Shown piece after piece: positions 1 through 10,085 of a DNA stretch of 64,000 bases (the stretch's first letter is position 1; the number at the start of each line of letters is the position of its first letter). This DNA is from an uncultured Bacteroidales bacterium (GTDB lineage: Bacteria; Bacteroidota; Bacteroidia; Bacteroidales; UBA932). Below the pieces are notes generated by a model, which worked only from the letters and a program-made list of their open reading frames with translations, was not told the origin of the DNA and did not search any database. Position numbers and translations under genes: made by a program. The DNA is taken from the NCBI GenBank assembly GCA_944326325.1, contig CALVDQ010000001.1, forward strand, positions 248,001 to 312,000, in the 5' to 3' direction.

Positions 1-7
1 TCGCGGG

Positions 8-2260
8 ATGATACGCTTCAATCTTGTGAAGGACCTTTCCGGTCTTGATCCTGTACTCGGCCAGAGAGACCGCCGTGACAACGGATACACTTTCGACGAA
101 ATATCGTCCATGAACATAACTCTGGTAGAGACCGAAACCCAGGAACGTGTAACATATACCGGCATACCGGTGACCTTCTCCATACACTTCAGCGGCGACG
201 AGCACTATGACGGGGCTGACGGCGTGTCAGGAAACCAGACTTCTTCCAGCCGGGCCGACTCCGTGGTCTATGCCCCTGCCGGAAACTACAAGATATATTC
301 ATACGAACTTTTCGATTCCGATGACCTTCCTCTCGAGGATCAGGATTTCCACAATAACCTGGACGACCAGGAGACTGTCATCGAAGTCATCGACAACGAG
401 CTTACCGAGGCCGATATTCCTGTCACCCTTGTGATGGAAGATGAATATCTCAGGGATTATTATGCCCTCCGCGAGATCTGGTTAGCACTTGACGGTCCGA
501 ACTGGTCCTATGAGGGCCAGACCTGGCCTAAGGGGATCAACTGGAACTTCGACAAGGACCCGGACCTCTGGGGAGACCAGCCTGGAGTCCAGATCCACGA
601 CAACGGCCGTGTCGCCAGCATAGATCTCAGCAGCTTCGGCATCAAGGGTGAAGTCCCTGATGCGATCGGCCAGCTTACGGATCTCGTGCAGCTCTCGTTC
701 GGCAACCACAACGAGACCAGGAGATACCACGACCAGTCCGCCTCCGCTGCCGCCCAGCCTCTCTATCCGGTGAAAGGTTCGGCAAAGGACAAGGCCCTGT
801 GGAGACAGAACAGGTACAGGGATTTCGGGAAATATGTCCGTCCGACGGAGCCTATATCCCCTGTCTGCGCACTTGCGCTCAGGATGAATGGCAAGACATC
901 TTCCGCCGCTTCCTATTATGACAACATGTCCCTGAACGAGATTTCCCGTATGGCTGCATCCGGTACCGTCCCTACGGTAGACCAGATACGTCCTTACGAC
1001 ATGAACCTCGGTACGATGACAAACGGGCTTACCGGCATCAGCAGTGAGATCAGGAACCTCACCCGTCTGGAATCCCTCTCGATCGCCAATTCTCCGATAA
1101 CCGAGGAAGGATTCCCGGGAGCGGATGCGTTCAGCCCGCTGACTGCCCTTACCGATCTGGAGATATACAACTGTGAGAATCTCGAGACCCTTCCAGCAGG
1201 TGTCGCCTCACTCCCGAGCCTTATCACAGTCAACCTTTCCACCAACGGTTTCACCGAGCAGGGCTCTTACGATGCTCTGAATGCCCTGGCAAGCGGCTCC
1301 TCCCAGGATGTGATACAGATACTCTATTTCCTGCAGAACAAGCTAGCCACACTTCCGGAAACCGTAGGCGAAATGGCAAGCCTTGGCATGCTGAACGTGA
1401 TGCAGAACAATATCCAGGGTGAACTACCTTCGCTCGGAGACAACTTCGTACCGCAGGAACTCTCTTTCGATGACAACCACATCACAGGAGTCCCGGATGA
1501 CTTCTGTTCTCTGGAAGCCCTCACGTCATTCACCATTTCGTACAATGACCTGACGGAATTCCCGAATTTCTTCTCATCGGACGAGAGCAACATAATAATG
1601 TCTACAATCAACGTAGCACACAACAATATAAGGAAACTTCCGGATGCCGGTGTGTTCAACGGAGTAAGAGTGAACACATTGACCCTTACGGCGAATCCGA
1701 TAGACGTTTTCCCTGCCGAACTTGCCGAGACAAATTCGTTTGTGGAAGTGCTCGCAATGCAGTCGTGCGGCATGAAGTCTTTCCCTGAGGAGAACTGCCT
1801 CAATGGAGAGAATTCACATTTCCTCACCACTCTCGACCTCCAGTACAACAACCTTACTGATATTCCGGACTATTTCAGCGCCAATACCCTGCCTTATGTT
1901 TCAGGTATGGATGTATCCTACAATGCGTTCTCGGAGTTCCCGCTCGAACCGCTCAACATCCTGCGCATGACGGCGTTCGGCATCAGGAGCCAGCGTGACT
2001 CTGAAGGGGAGAGGTGTCTCAGCGACTGGCCGGAAGGCCTTTCGACGCACACCGGTCTGAGAGGATTTTACATCGGATCCAATGATCTTAGGGTGATAAA
2101 TGACGATATCTCCTATCTTATATTCTACCTCGACATCAGCGATAATCCTAATATCGTCTTCGATGCCACCGATGTCTGCAGCGCTTGGCGGGCCGGGACA
2201 TACTTCCTCTATTATGACAGGACACAGGAGATTATCGGCTGTGATGCCATGTTGGATTAG
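8..2260 (+). CDS. Leucine-rich-repeat surface protein, 5'-truncated by window edge
   Basis: The frame is open back to the first base and the first methionine (position 8) has no signal peptide, so the real N-terminus probably lies outside the window. Residues about 150-235 resemble the cap of plant-type LRR proteins (an ALREIWLALDGPNW-like helix, then NGRVASIDLSS and GEVPDAIGQLTDL). From about residue 335 to 740 there are irregular LRRs with recurring LxxLxLxxN spacing. Proteins of this type in Bacteroidota are usually outer-membrane lipoproteins that bind proteins or peptides. The gene is followed after 16 bases by a second LRR lipoprotein and then a secreted protease, so it is probably part of one surface operon. 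The ligand is unknown. Confidence 0.75.
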   Translation: MIRFNLVKDLSGLDPVLGQRDRRDNGYTFDEISSMNITLVETETQERVTYTGIPVTFSIHFSGDEHYDGADGVSGNQTSSSRADSVVYAPAGNYKIYSYELFDSDDLPLEDQDFHNNLDDQETVIEVIDNELTEADIPVTLVMEDEYLRDYYALREIWLALDGPNWSYEGQTWPKGINWNFDKDPDLWGDQPGVQIHDNGRVASIDLSSFGIKGEVPDAIGQLTDLVQLSFGNHNETRRYHDQSASAAAQPLYPVKGSAKDKALWRQNRYRDFGKYVRPTEPISPVCALALRMNGKTSSAASYYDNMSLNEISRMAASGTVPTVDQIRPYDMNLGTMTNGLTGISSEIRNLTRLESLSIANSPITEEGFPGADAFSPLTALTDLEIYNCENLETLPAGVASLPSLITVNLSTNGFTEQGSYDALNALASGSSQDVIQILYFLQNKLATLPETVGEMASLGMLNVMQNNIQGELPSLGDNFVPQELSFDDNHITGVPDDFCSLEALTSFTISYNDLTEFPNFFSSDESNIIMSTINVAHNNIRKLPDAGVFNGVRVNTLTLTANPIDVFPAELAETNSFVEVLAMQSCGMKSFPEENCLNGENSHFLTTLDLQYNNLTDIPDYFSANTLPYVSGMDVSYNAFSEFPLEPLNILRMTAFGIRSQRDSEGERCLSDWPEGLSTHTGLRGFYIGSNDLRVINDDISYLIFYLDISDNPNIVFDATDVCSAWRAGTYFLYYDRTQEIIGCDAMLD

Positions 2261-2276
2261 GAAAAAGGATGCAATT

Positions 2277-4175
2277 ATGAAGATATACAGATACATGACG
2301 ATACTTGCCGCCCTTGCTGCGGCATTTGCCTGCCAGCCTAAGGAAAACGTGGATTTCGTTCTCGACAGCGACAGTTTTGAAGTCGGTGCCGACGGCGGAT
2401 CCGCCACCATAGAGATTACTTCTCCGGGACCGTGGATAGCATCAGCCAGCGAGCCGTGGATTACAGTATCCCCGGCCAACGGCAACGGTTCCCAGACCTG
2501 TCGGATTATTGTCGATTCGGCCATAGTCATGAAAAACGGCTCGGACCAGGATATCCGCCGGGGTACGGTGTCCATCGTGGCCGACAACTGGGAGACCCGG
2601 GACATAACCGTCTCACAGCAGAACTACGGATATACGATAGCCGCCGATAAGGTAGACATCTCCGTCCCTGACTATGATGTCATTTCAGAGCGTTATTTCA
2701 ATGTGAACGTAAGTTCCAACGTAAAATTCGACATCAGTTTCTTTGATGAGGAAGGCAACCCTGTGACGTGGATTTCAGAGGCCGAGGACAATCCGGTCCT
2801 CAATCTTAACAAGGGTGCGCGCCCGCGCAATGTCTCCCTGCGTTTCGAATGGAATATCAATTCCCAGCCGCAGGCGAGGATTGCCGAAGTGCATTTCACT
2901 CCCGTGGATGACGAGGGGGCTTCTGTCAATCCGCCGGCATCGCTGATAGCCCGTATCGACCAGGTTCAGGTGACCCAGACCTCGGCGGCTGCAAAGCCGG
3001 AGAATCCGAGAGCCGCCGATTCTGCCGCTCTCATTGCCATTTCCCGTGCACTTAACGTGTGGTCCGGAGGATGGGACACATCCGCCAGGATGGAACGCTG
3101 GGAAGACGTGGACCTTTGGGAAGAGGGAGACATGCATAACGGCAGGGTGATAGACGACTCCTGGATAGGCAGGGTCCGCAATGCCAGGTTCTTCATGTTC
3201 AACACGGATGACGGCATCCCTTATCAGGTGTCGTGGCTTGATGCAGCCGAGGATCTCGAGTTCTACTCCAACGAGAACCATACTTTCCGGGAGAACATCA
3301 AAGTCGGGGAATATCTCCTTGAGCTCGGAGGCGATGACAGCAATCTGAAAAGGCTCACGATAGCGGCATACGGTCTCGACAACAACTCTTTCCCGGATAC
3401 GTTCTTTACCCAGGACGGTACACCAGGCGGAAAGCCGACATTCCCGAATCTCGAGTACCTTAACCTGTCTAGCAACAAATTCCAGTATATTGACGACCGT
3501 TTCAACCCGACCAATTTCCCTAAGCTCCATGCTTTCAGCATGAGGAACAACCAGATACATGTCATCTATGACCTGAGCAACGCCACTACGAGCGGGGAAC
3601 AGTTTGCCGAGGAGAACGGAGGCCTTTACCTTGAGAATCTGAATCCGGACAACCAGGTAAACGGTTCTTCCGGACGCGGATTCCCTCTGAGGCTTCTCAG
3701 ATGGGAGAATCTCGACACCCTCGAGATGACTCTGAATTATCTGGAAGGCCCGATCCCTACGGATGATGAAGTCCGTACCTATCTGCGCAGTTCCGTGGAC
3801 TGGAGACATGATGACATGGTGCCGTTCGTCCAGGATGGTGAGGAAGGCATGATCAATATCGCCGACTCCCTTGCGGTTTCGGGAAGTTCTGGTGCGGATG
3901 CGGCATACGCTGAATTCGACGCCATGCAGATACCTAAGGTGCTTCCTCGTCTGAGGGTCTTCTCCATCAACATGAACCGTTTGAGCGGAGATCTCAGTCC
4001 GGAAAACCACAAATGGCTCATGTACCATCCTCTTATGGACTGGTGGGAACCTTCCACTTTCATCTTTAATCAGGAAGGTACGGACAGCGACGGTAACTCC
4101 GCCCGCTTTACGGGAGTCCCTGCTTCCATGGACTATTATTATGACATATATTCGAACAAGAGATTTGCTGACTGA
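2277..4175 (+). CDS. BACON/LRR-type surface lipoprotein
   Basis: Start chosen at the ATG at 2277 because it opens a lipoprotein signal peptide (MKIYRYMTILAALAAAFAC, lipid Cys19); the longer reading from 2100 overlaps the previous gene and has no signal. Residues about 25-115 look like a BACON-type all-beta domain (SPGPWIASASEPWITVSP, then RRGTVSIVADNWETRDITVSQQ), a fold often found in Bacteroidota surface proteins. The C-terminal half holds a few LRR-like units (FPNLEYLNLSSNKFQYI, FPKLHAFSMRNNQIHVI, LEMTLNYLEGPIP). The arrangement parallels the upstream gene, with which it is probably co-transcribed. It likely acts as a binding protein on the outer membrane; no catalytic motif is visible. Confidence 0.75.
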   Translation: MKIYRYMTILAALAAAFACQPKENVDFVLDSDSFEVGADGGSATIEITSPGPWIASASEPWITVSPANGNGSQTCRIIVDSAIVMKNGSDQDIRRGTVSIVADNWETRDITVSQQNYGYTIAADKVDISVPDYDVISERYFNVNVSSNVKFDISFFDEEGNPVTWISEAEDNPVLNLNKGARPRNVSLRFEWNINSQPQARIAEVHFTPVDDEGASVNPPASLIARIDQVQVTQTSAAAKPENPRAADSAALIAISRALNVWSGGWDTSARMERWEDVDLWEEGDMHNGRVIDDSWIGRVRNARFFMFNTDDGIPYQVSWLDAAEDLEFYSNENHTFRENIKVGEYLLELGGDDSNLKRLTIAAYGLDNNSFPDTFFTQDGTPGGKPTFPNLEYLNLSSNKFQYIDDRFNPTNFPKLHAFSMRNNQIHVIYDLSNATTSGEQFAEENGGLYLENLNPDNQVNGSSGRGFPLRLLRWENLDTLEMTLNYLEGPIPTDDEVRTYLRSSVDWRHDDMVPFVQDGEEGMINIADSLAVSGSSGADAAYAEFDAMQIPKVLPRLRVFSINMNRLSGDLSPENHKWLMYHPLMDWWEPSTFIFNQEGTDSDGNSARFTGVPASMDYYYDIYSNKRFAD

Positions 4176-4199
4176 CATCTCGACTGATAGGAGAAAAAT

Positions 4200-6299
4200 A
4201 TGATGAAAATGAAATTCTTGAATATAGTTTTTGTATCTGCCGCGATGGCTGCAGCCGCTTCATGCGCGAAGGTGTCTCCGGTGACGGATGCTCCGGCCGG
4301 TGTATCTCCTGAGGAGACTGTCCCTGCGTATATGCCGGGAGAAGTCGTGCTGAAGTTCGACGAGTCCCTGAGCGACCTGCTTGACGAGGCCGGTCTGGCC
4401 GGGGGGCTGTCTACCCGCTCAGGGGTCAGTACGGTCGACGCGATTCTTGATATCATAGACGGTTACCGGCTTGAAAGGGTCTTCCCTGTAAACAAGGCCA
4501 CGGAGGAGGCTTCCAGGGCAGCCGGTCTTCATCTCTGGTACGTTGTGCATTTCAGCGAGGACGAAAATGTCGAGGATGTGGTGAAAAAGCTTTCCGCCCT
4601 CGGTGAAGTCCAGGCTGCTTCTCCGGTGAGGACGATTAAGAAAGCTTACGACGGGAAGGTTATACCGTTCCGCAGTTCTGCCTCTACCCGTGCGATCACG
4701 GCTGACGAAGATCTGCTGTACTGGCAGTGGAACCTGAAGAACGACGGGGCCGTATATACTTTAAACCCTGAAACGGAATCCATTGACGGCTATCCGTTCG
4801 GAGGCAATACTGCTTCTGAAAAGTTCGTCGCAGGTGACGATATCCGCTGGGAAGATGCCCGCGAGGACTGTCAGGGGGATCCTTCCATCATTGTCGCAGT
4901 CCTCGATGAGGGTGTTTTCCTCGAGCATCCGGACCTGGTGAACAGCCTCTGGACAAACGAGGATGAGGTTGAGTATTCGGACGAGGACAATGACGGCAAC
5001 GGTTATGCAGGCGATGTGCACGGATATGATTTCCTCAATGACCGCGGCTATATCACATGGGATGATGTCAACGATACCGGACACGGTACGCATTGCGCCG
5101 GTATCATCGCCGCTACGAACGGAAACAACGGAATTTCGTCCATAGCAGGTCCGGATAACGACAATCTCGGAAACTCCGGCGTACGCATCATGTCCTGCCA
5201 GATATTTTCCGGAAATTCGGCTTCTACTACAGTGAGCCTTTCCCGCGCCATAAAATACGCGGCAGACAACGGTGCTGTGGTCCTTCAGTGCAGCTTCGGC
5301 TACACCTCCGGCGCCGCCAACCCGTATGAGTACGGTATCGGCTTCAGGGATGCGGACGAATGGGAGGCTTCAAGCCCTCTGGAGAAGGCCGCCATGGATT
5401 ATTTCATCCACAGTGCAGGCTCGGAAAACGGCCCTGTGAAAGGCGGTATTCCTGTCTTCGCCTCCGGCAACGAATATGCCCCGATGGCCGGATTCCCAGG
5501 GGCATACGATGGCTGCGTATCCGTGGCTGCCGTTGCGGGAGACTTCACGCCGTCGACATATACCAACTATGCCGAATACACCAAGATTTCGGCTCCGGGC
5601 GGAGACCAGGACTATTATTATGACTTTAAGGAACCTGACGGGGACAGGGGTGCTGCAGGATGCATTCTTTCCACCCTTCCGTACCATGTCAGCGAGTCCG
5701 GGTACGGCTATATGGAAGGAACATCCATGGCCTGCCCTCATGTCTCAGGCGTTGTCGCCCTCGGACTTTCGTATGCTGCGAAACTGCACAAGCATTTCAC
5801 GGCTGACGAAATCATAGACCTGCTATACAGTTCGGCAACACCGATAGATGACGTCATGTCCGGTACGAAGTTTTACTACAGATGGCAAGTGGATGTACCT
5901 CATCTCATACATGCACGTACAATGCGTCTTTCCGCTTATGAGAACAATATGGGAGCCGGTATGGTGAACGCCTCACGTTTCCTTCAGATGATTGCAGGTG
6001 ACAACGCCGGGGTGTCGATGGAATTCCCTAACATTTATATCAAGGTAGGGTCTTCTTCCGCAGCCAATCCGGTGTCGTTCCTGGGCGAAGGTCCGTTCTC
6101 CGTGACCATAGATGATCCGTCCGTGGCTTCGGTGAGCGCTGACGGGACGCAGGGCAATGCCTCCGGAACCGTAAGCGGTGCTGCCGGTACGCTGACCTTC
6201 TTCGGGCTGAAGAGCGGGTCTACCAAGGCTACGATAACCTATGCCGGCGGCACGCAGACTTTTGCCATCACCGTCAGGACAAGTTCCGGCTGGCTTTAG
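4200..6299 (+). CDS. Subtilisin-like (S8) serine protease lipoprotein
   Basis: Signal peptide with lipobox AAASC (Cys22, counted from 4200; the in-frame ATGs at 4203 and 4209 are alternatives). Residues about 45-150 look like an inhibitory propeptide (YMPGEVVLKFDE...). The S8 catalytic triad is readable: Asp236 (VAVLDEG), His295 (GHGTHCAG) and Ser509 (GTSMACPHVSG), with the oxyanion Asn in FASGN. The Asp motif is DEG rather than the usual D-S/T-G. The C-terminal 90 residues look like a bacterial Ig-like (Big_2) domain. At 699 aa it is long for a subtilase because of these additions. It lies downstream of the two LRR lipoproteins, so it probably digests protein at the cell surface or in the periplasm. 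Confidence 0.88.
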   Translation: MMKMKFLNIVFVSAAMAAAASCAKVSPVTDAPAGVSPEETVPAYMPGEVVLKFDESLSDLLDEAGLAGGLSTRSGVSTVDAILDIIDGYRLERVFPVNKATEEASRAAGLHLWYVVHFSEDENVEDVVKKLSALGEVQAASPVRTIKKAYDGKVIPFRSSASTRAITADEDLLYWQWNLKNDGAVYTLNPETESIDGYPFGGNTASEKFVAGDDIRWEDAREDCQGDPSIIVAVLDEGVFLEHPDLVNSLWTNEDEVEYSDEDNDGNGYAGDVHGYDFLNDRGYITWDDVNDTGHGTHCAGIIAATNGNNGISSIAGPDNDNLGNSGVRIMSCQIFSGNSASTTVSLSRAIKYAADNGAVVLQCSFGYTSGAANPYEYGIGFRDADEWEASSPLEKAAMDYFIHSAGSENGPVKGGIPVFASGNEYAPMAGFPGAYDGCVSVAAVAGDFTPSTYTNYAEYTKISAPGGDQDYYYDFKEPDGDRGAAGCILSTLPYHVSESGYGYMEGTSMACPHVSGVVALGLSYAAKLHKHFTADEIIDLLYSSATPIDDVMSGTKFYYRWQVDVPHLIHARTMRLSAYENNMGAGMVNASRFLQMIAGDNAGVSMEFPNIYIKVGSSSAANPVSFLGEGPFSVTIDDPSVASVSADGTQGNASGTVSGAAGTLTFFGLKSGSTKATITYAGGTQTFAITVRTSSGWL

Positions 6300-6311
6300 G
6301 ATTGTCAGGAA

Positions 6312-7127
6312 ATGATGCCGTACCTGTCCATATTTCTTTTCGGTGTTTTGCTTGCGGTGCCGGTTTCGCCGCCGCAGGAGGATACTTCCGAGGTATCGGA
6401 GCGGGTCCGGCAGATAGACAGCCTTTACAATCCTCCGGTATCCGAGAGCGGGGCTGATATGCTTTTCGGGACGAAGGTCCTGGATGCCGGAACCATAAAG
6501 GAAACGGCTGTCCCGCCCGAATATGAATTTACCTGGACGAACGACGGAAACCGTCCCGTGACGGTTCTGAAAGTGACTACCACCTGCGGGTGCGCTGTCC
6601 CGTCCTTTGAAAGGGTTCCGGTACAGCCCGGGGAGAAAGGGTCTTTGAAAGTCACATATCATCCGAAAGGTCATCCGGGGAAGTTCGACAGAAGGATCTT
6701 TGTCTATACTGACCTTTCCGGAGCCAGGCCTGCGGCGGTGCTGTCCCTGAAGGGCTATGTCGAGGCAGCGGATGTCCCGGTTTGGATGTTCAGGCATCAG
6801 ATGGGCAGCCTGTACCTGCGCAGGACAGAGCTTGAGATAGACGGGCAGCGGAAAGCCGTGGAACGGATACTGTGCATGAATGCAGGCAGTGAACCTCTGC
6901 GGATCGGGGTGGAAAGCACCCTTCTCCCGCCCTATCTGTCATTCCGGTGCGAACCGGAGACTATCCCGCCGGGAGGGGAGGCGGACCTGGTGATTTCCTA
7001 TGATCCGGAAGCCGTCCCGATGAAGATGCTTAAAGTTGTCCCGGTCATCCTGACCGGACTGGACCTGCCTCCTTCACAGAGGACGATAATGGTGAAATTT
7101 AAAGTTGAAACAAATATTAAGAGATAA
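6312..7127 (+). CDS. DUF1573-containing secreted protein
   Basis: An N-terminal hydrophobic stretch (MPYLSIFLFGVLLAVPVS) serves as signal peptide. Residues about 60-155 match the DUF1573 pattern: YEFTWTNDGNRPVTVLKV, then TTCGCAVPSF, then PGEKGSLKVTYHP and GKFDRRIFVYTD. A second similar beta-sandwich follows to about residue 265. These are ASH/MSP-like folds of unknown role common in Bacteroidota. The gene starts 12 bases after the protease and is followed by a lipoprotein gene whose ATG lies one base after its stop, so it belongs to the same operon. In-frame ATGs at 6312 and 6315 are both possible, with CAGGA just upstream. Confidence 0.78.
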   Translation: MMPYLSIFLFGVLLAVPVSPPQEDTSEVSERVRQIDSLYNPPVSESGADMLFGTKVLDAGTIKETAVPPEYEFTWTNDGNRPVTVLKVTTTCGCAVPSFERVPVQPGEKGSLKVTYHPKGHPGKFDRRIFVYTDLSGARPAAVLSLKGYVEAADVPVWMFRHQMGSLYLRRTELEIDGQRKAVERILCMNAGSEPLRIGVESTLLPPYLSFRCEPETIPPGGEADLVISYDPEAVPMKMLKVVPVILTGLDLPPSQRTIMVKFKVETNIKR

Positions 7128-7128
7128 G

Positions 7129-7656
7129 ATGAAACATATTTTGAGAAACGTTTTGATGGCGACAGCTGCCGTATTCCTGGCTGCCTCTTGTACCAAGGAG
7201 GATGCTGCAGGTACTGAGGAATCACTGCCCCTTACCTACATCAACCTTGACGGGGCATGGATGCTTGCCGAGTGGAACGGGGAACCGCTTGCCGAAGGAA
7301 CCTATGCCTATATAGAGCTTACGCGGCAGCATAAGTTCACTTCCTTCTCCAACATAGAGACTACTTCCAACGTGGCTGTCGTACTGACAGGCGAGTATGA
7401 CATTGACCGTGAGGACAATACCGTGGGCGGCTACTATGATTACCTTTATTACGAGCAGTGGTCACACAGGTATGTGGTGTCCGGACTCACTGACAGCCGC
7501 ATGACCTGGACCGCATCAGATGATCCTTCCGAAGTCCGTGTCTATGTCCGTGTAGACGCCGTTCCGGGAGATATTCTGCCTCCTGACAGTTCCGATGATA
7601 CGGCTGAGTCCGGCAGCGGAGCTTCCGTTTCCGCGGCTAAGGCTTTCCGTTATTAG
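7129..7656 (+). CDS. Small lipoprotein, possibly lipocalin-like
   Basis: The ATG at 7129 is preferred over the in-frame 7105, because it opens a clean lipoprotein signal (MKHILRNVLMATAAVFLAASC, Cys21) and sits one base after the preceding stop. The mature part (about 155 aa) is rich in beta strands and aromatic residues (LDGAWMLAEWNGEPL, YAYIELTRQHKFTSF, LTGEYDIDREDNTVGG, SHRYVVSGLTDSRMTW), a pattern seen in small lipocalin-like Bacteroidota lipoproteins. I do not recognise a specific family. It is the last gene of the surface-protein operon, with a terminator just downstream. Confidence 0.7.
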   Translation: MKHILRNVLMATAAVFLAASCTKEDAAGTEESLPLTYINLDGAWMLAEWNGEPLAEGTYAYIELTRQHKFTSFSNIETTSNVAVVLTGEYDIDREDNTVGGYYDYLYYEQWSHRYVVSGLTDSRMTWTASDDPSEVRVYVRVDAVPGDILPPDSSDDTAESGSGASVSAAKAFRY

Positions 7657-7680
7657 GAAGCGCCTGTATGCATAAAAAAA

Positions 7681-7710
7681 ACGGTCCGGGAAAACCCGGG
7701 CCGTTTTTTT
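7681..7710. terminator. Bidirectional terminator between convergent genes
   Basis: ACGGTCCGGG and CCCGGGCCGT form a 10-bp stem (one G-T pair) around an AAAA loop. An A-run precedes it (7673-7681) and a T-run follows, so it can end transcripts from both the small lipoprotein gene (plus) and the malic enzyme gene (minus, ending at 7727). Confidence 0.88.
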
Positions 7711-7726
7711 GATATGGACACTCTTC

Positions 7727-10015
7727 CTATCCTTTTGTTTCGATCTTCTTGGCGACAATTGCGTCGATGACAGCGACTACGGTGATGTTCACTATGTCGC
7801 GTACGGAACTTTCTATGTCGGTAAAGTGGATCGGCTTGTTCAGCCCCATCTGGATAGGCCCGATCATCTCGGCATCGCTCATGGCCTGTATGAGCTTGTA
7901 TGCCGAGTTCGCAGAGCTGAGGTTAGGGAAGAGCAGGGTATTCACTGTCTTGCCTTTCAGCTTGTTGAACGGGAATTTCCTGTCCCTGAGCTGGTCGTCG
8001 AGGGCGAAATTCACCTGCATTTCGCCGTCTATGAGAATGTCCGGGTAATGCTTCTGGATATAGTCCACGGCTTCATGTACCGTTTTGGGACTGCCCGCGG
8101 TATCCGCTCCGAAATTCGAGTACGATACCATGGCCATTACCGGTTCATGGTTGAAGAACTTGACGGTGTGGTCTGCAAGCAGTGCTATGTCAATAAGGGC
8201 CTTCGAGTCCGGATGCCTGTTGATAAGGGTATCGGCGAGGTAGTATGTCCCTTTCTTGGAGTTGACGATGTGCATTGTCCCGAAATGGTCGAATCCCGGC
8301 CTTATCCCGATGACTTCCTTCGCTACCTTTATGGTGTTGCTGTACTTGGTATATGTGCCTGTTATGAAGGCGTCGGCATCGCCTGTCTCGACCATCATCA
8401 TGCCGAAATAGTTCGGCTCGAACATCTTGTCGCAGGCTTCGTCGTATGTGGCCCCTTCACGGGCTCTTTTCTCCGCGAGGATATGTGCATACCTTTCCCT
8501 GCGCGCGGCTTCGTTATCGTGCCTCAGATTGATTATTTCGACCCCGTCAAGGCTCAGTTTCAGCTGCCGGGCGATCTTTGCTATCCTTTCGTCGTTTCCG
8601 AGGAGTATAGGATAGCATACCCCTTCTGCCCGGGCTTCTACTGCAGCCTTTATCATGTTAGGATGGTTGCCTTCGGCGAACACGACCCTCTGCGGGTCTG
8701 TCCTGGCCGTGGTGTAGAGCTGGCGTATGAATTCGGACTCGAAGCCCATGAGTTCTTTCAGGTGCTCCCTGTAGCCGTCCCAGTCGGTAATTTCCTTGCG
8801 GGCGACCCCTGACGCCATGGCTGCCTTGGCCACTGCGATGGAGACATCCGTGATGAGCCTCGGATCGACCGGTTTCGGAATGAAATAGTCCGGCCCGAAG
8901 GTGAAGTTGTTCACTTTATACGCTTCGTTCACTATGTCCGGTACAGGCTTCTTGGCCAGGTCGGCGATGGCGTGTACGGCGGCCAGCTTCATCTCTTCGT
9001 TTATCGCAGATGCATTCACGTCAAGTGCGCCCCTGAAGATGTACGGGAAGCCGATTACATTGTTTATCTGGTTCGGATAGTCGGAACGTCCCGTGGAGAT
9101 GAGTACATCGTCCCTCGAGGCCTTGGCATCCTCATAGCTGATTTCCGGGACAGGATTGGCGAGGGCGAAGACTATCGGGTTCGGAGCCATGCTGCGCACC
9201 ATATCCTGCGTGAGTACGTTGCCTTTCGACAGTCCGAGGAACACGTCCGCCCCCTTTATCGCTTCCGCGAGGGTGTGGACATCCCTTCTGTCTGTGGCGA
9301 ACATCTTTTTCTGCTCGGTGAGGTTCGGCCTGTCGGATGTGATGACACCCTTGCTGTCGATCATGATGATGTTCTCTTTTCTTGCCCCGAGGGCTACGTA
9401 CAGGCTTGTGCAGGATATGGCGGATGCTCCGGCTCCGTTGACCACTATCCTTACGTCCCCGATCTTTTTTCCTGCGACTTCAAGCGCATTCAGCAGTCCC
9501 GCACTGGAGATGATGGCGGTCCCGTGCTGGTCGTCGTGCATTACCGGGATGTCGAGCTCTTCCTTAAGCCTGCGCTCGATTTCAAAGCATTCCGGCGCCT
9601 TGATGTCTTCGAGGTTTATGCCTCCGAAGGTAGGGGAGATAGCCTTGACCGTCTCTATGAATTTGTCCGGGTCTTTCTCGTTTATCTCGATGTCGAAAAC
9701 ATCGATTCCTGCGTAAATCTTGAAAAGCAGGCCTTTCCCTTCCATTACAGGCTTCCCGCTCAGGGCTCCTATGTCTCCGAGCCCGAGGACTGCGGTCCCG
9801 TTGGATATGACTGCGACAAGGTTTCCCTTGGCGGTATACTTGTAGGCGTCGTGAGGATTCTTTTCAATTTCAAGGCAAGGCTCCGCTACACCTGGGGAAT
9901 AGGCGAGTGACAGGTCTCTCTGTGTACTGTGCGGCTTGGTTGGGACGACCTCGATCTTGCCCGGTTTCCCCTGCGAATGGTAGAGCAGGGCTTCTTCTTT
10001 TGTAATATTACTCAT
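7727..10015 (-). CDS. maeB: NADP-dependent malic enzyme fused to a phosphotransacetylase-like domain
   Basis: The 762-aa protein has the standard MaeB layout. An N-terminal malic enzyme half (residues about 1-430) carries [14 protein letters not shown], the malate/metal region [15 protein letters not shown] and the nucleotide-binding region [15 protein letters not shown]-terminal phosphate acetyltransferase-like half (about 430-760) carries [14 protein letters not shown]. It oxidatively decarboxylates malate to pyruvate, making NADPH, in the cytoplasm. The C-terminal domain is generally thought to be regulatory (acetyl-CoA) rather than a working Pta. Length and motifs are normal. It is single-gene and faces the lipoprotein operon across a shared terminator. 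Confidence 0.95.
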   Translation of the reverse strand: MSNITKEEALLYHSQGKPGKIEVVPTKPHSTQRDLSLAYSPGVAEPCLEIEKNPHDAYKYTAKGNLVAVISNGTAVLGLGDIGALSGKPVMEGKGLLFKIYAGIDVFDIEINEKDPDKFIETVKAISPTFGGINLEDIKAPECFEIERRLKEELDIPVMHDDQHGTAIISSAGLLNALEVAGKKIGDVRIVVNGAGASAISCTSLYVALGARKENIIMIDSKGVITSDRPNLTEQKKMFATDRRDVHTLAEAIKGADVFLGLSKGNVLTQDMVRSMAPNPIVFALANPVPEISYEDAKASRDDVLISTGRSDYPNQINNVIGFPYIFRGALDVNASAINEEMKLAAVHAIADLAKKPVPDIVNEAYKVNNFTFGPDYFIPKPVDPRLITDVSIAVAKAAMASGVARKEITDWDGYREHLKELMGFESEFIRQLYTTARTDPQRVVFAEGNHPNMIKAAVEARAEGVCYPILLGNDERIAKIARQLKLSLDGVEIINLRHDNEAARRERYAHILAEKRAREGATYDEACDKMFEPNYFGMMMVETGDADAFITGTYTKYSNTIKVAKEVIGIRPGFDHFGTMHIVNSKKGTYYLADTLINRHPDSKALIDIALLADHTVKFFNHEPVMAMVSYSNFGADTAGSPKTVHEAVDYIQKHYPDILIDGEMQVNFALDDQLRDRKFPFNKLKGKTVNTLLFPNLSSANSAYKLIQAMSDAEMIGPIQMGLNKPIHFTDIESSVRDIVNITVVAVIDAIVAKKIETKG

Positions 10016-10026
10016 AATTACTGCTT

Positions 10027-10061
10027 AAAAAAACGGTCCCAAAAAAGTTTCAGGACCGTTT
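10027..10061 (-). terminator. Terminator of the TPR lipoprotein gene
   Basis: Read on the minus strand, AAACGGTCC and GGACCGTTT form a 9-bp stem followed by a run of seven T. It lies 25 bases past the stop of the TPR lipoprotein gene and just upstream of the maeB start. It separates the two minus-strand genes, and any maeB promoter must overlap or follow it. I saw no clear TAnnTTTG for maeB. Confidence 0.82.
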
Positions 10062-10085
10062 TAGATGAATATTTAAGGAATATGC

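Noticed and set aside
2100..2276. Longer N-terminus for the BACON/LRR lipoprotein
   Set aside because: It overlaps the upstream gene by over 150 bases, has no signal peptide, and the ATG at 2277 gives a good lipobox.
2775..4178. 467-codon minus-strand frame opposite the BACON/LRR gene
   Set aside because: Shadow frame; the plus-strand gene has a signal peptide and recognisable domains, while this translation has neither.
7709..9910. Large plus-strand frames opposite maeB
   Set aside because: They mirror the codon pattern of the malic enzyme gene, have no family resemblance and no ribosome binding site.
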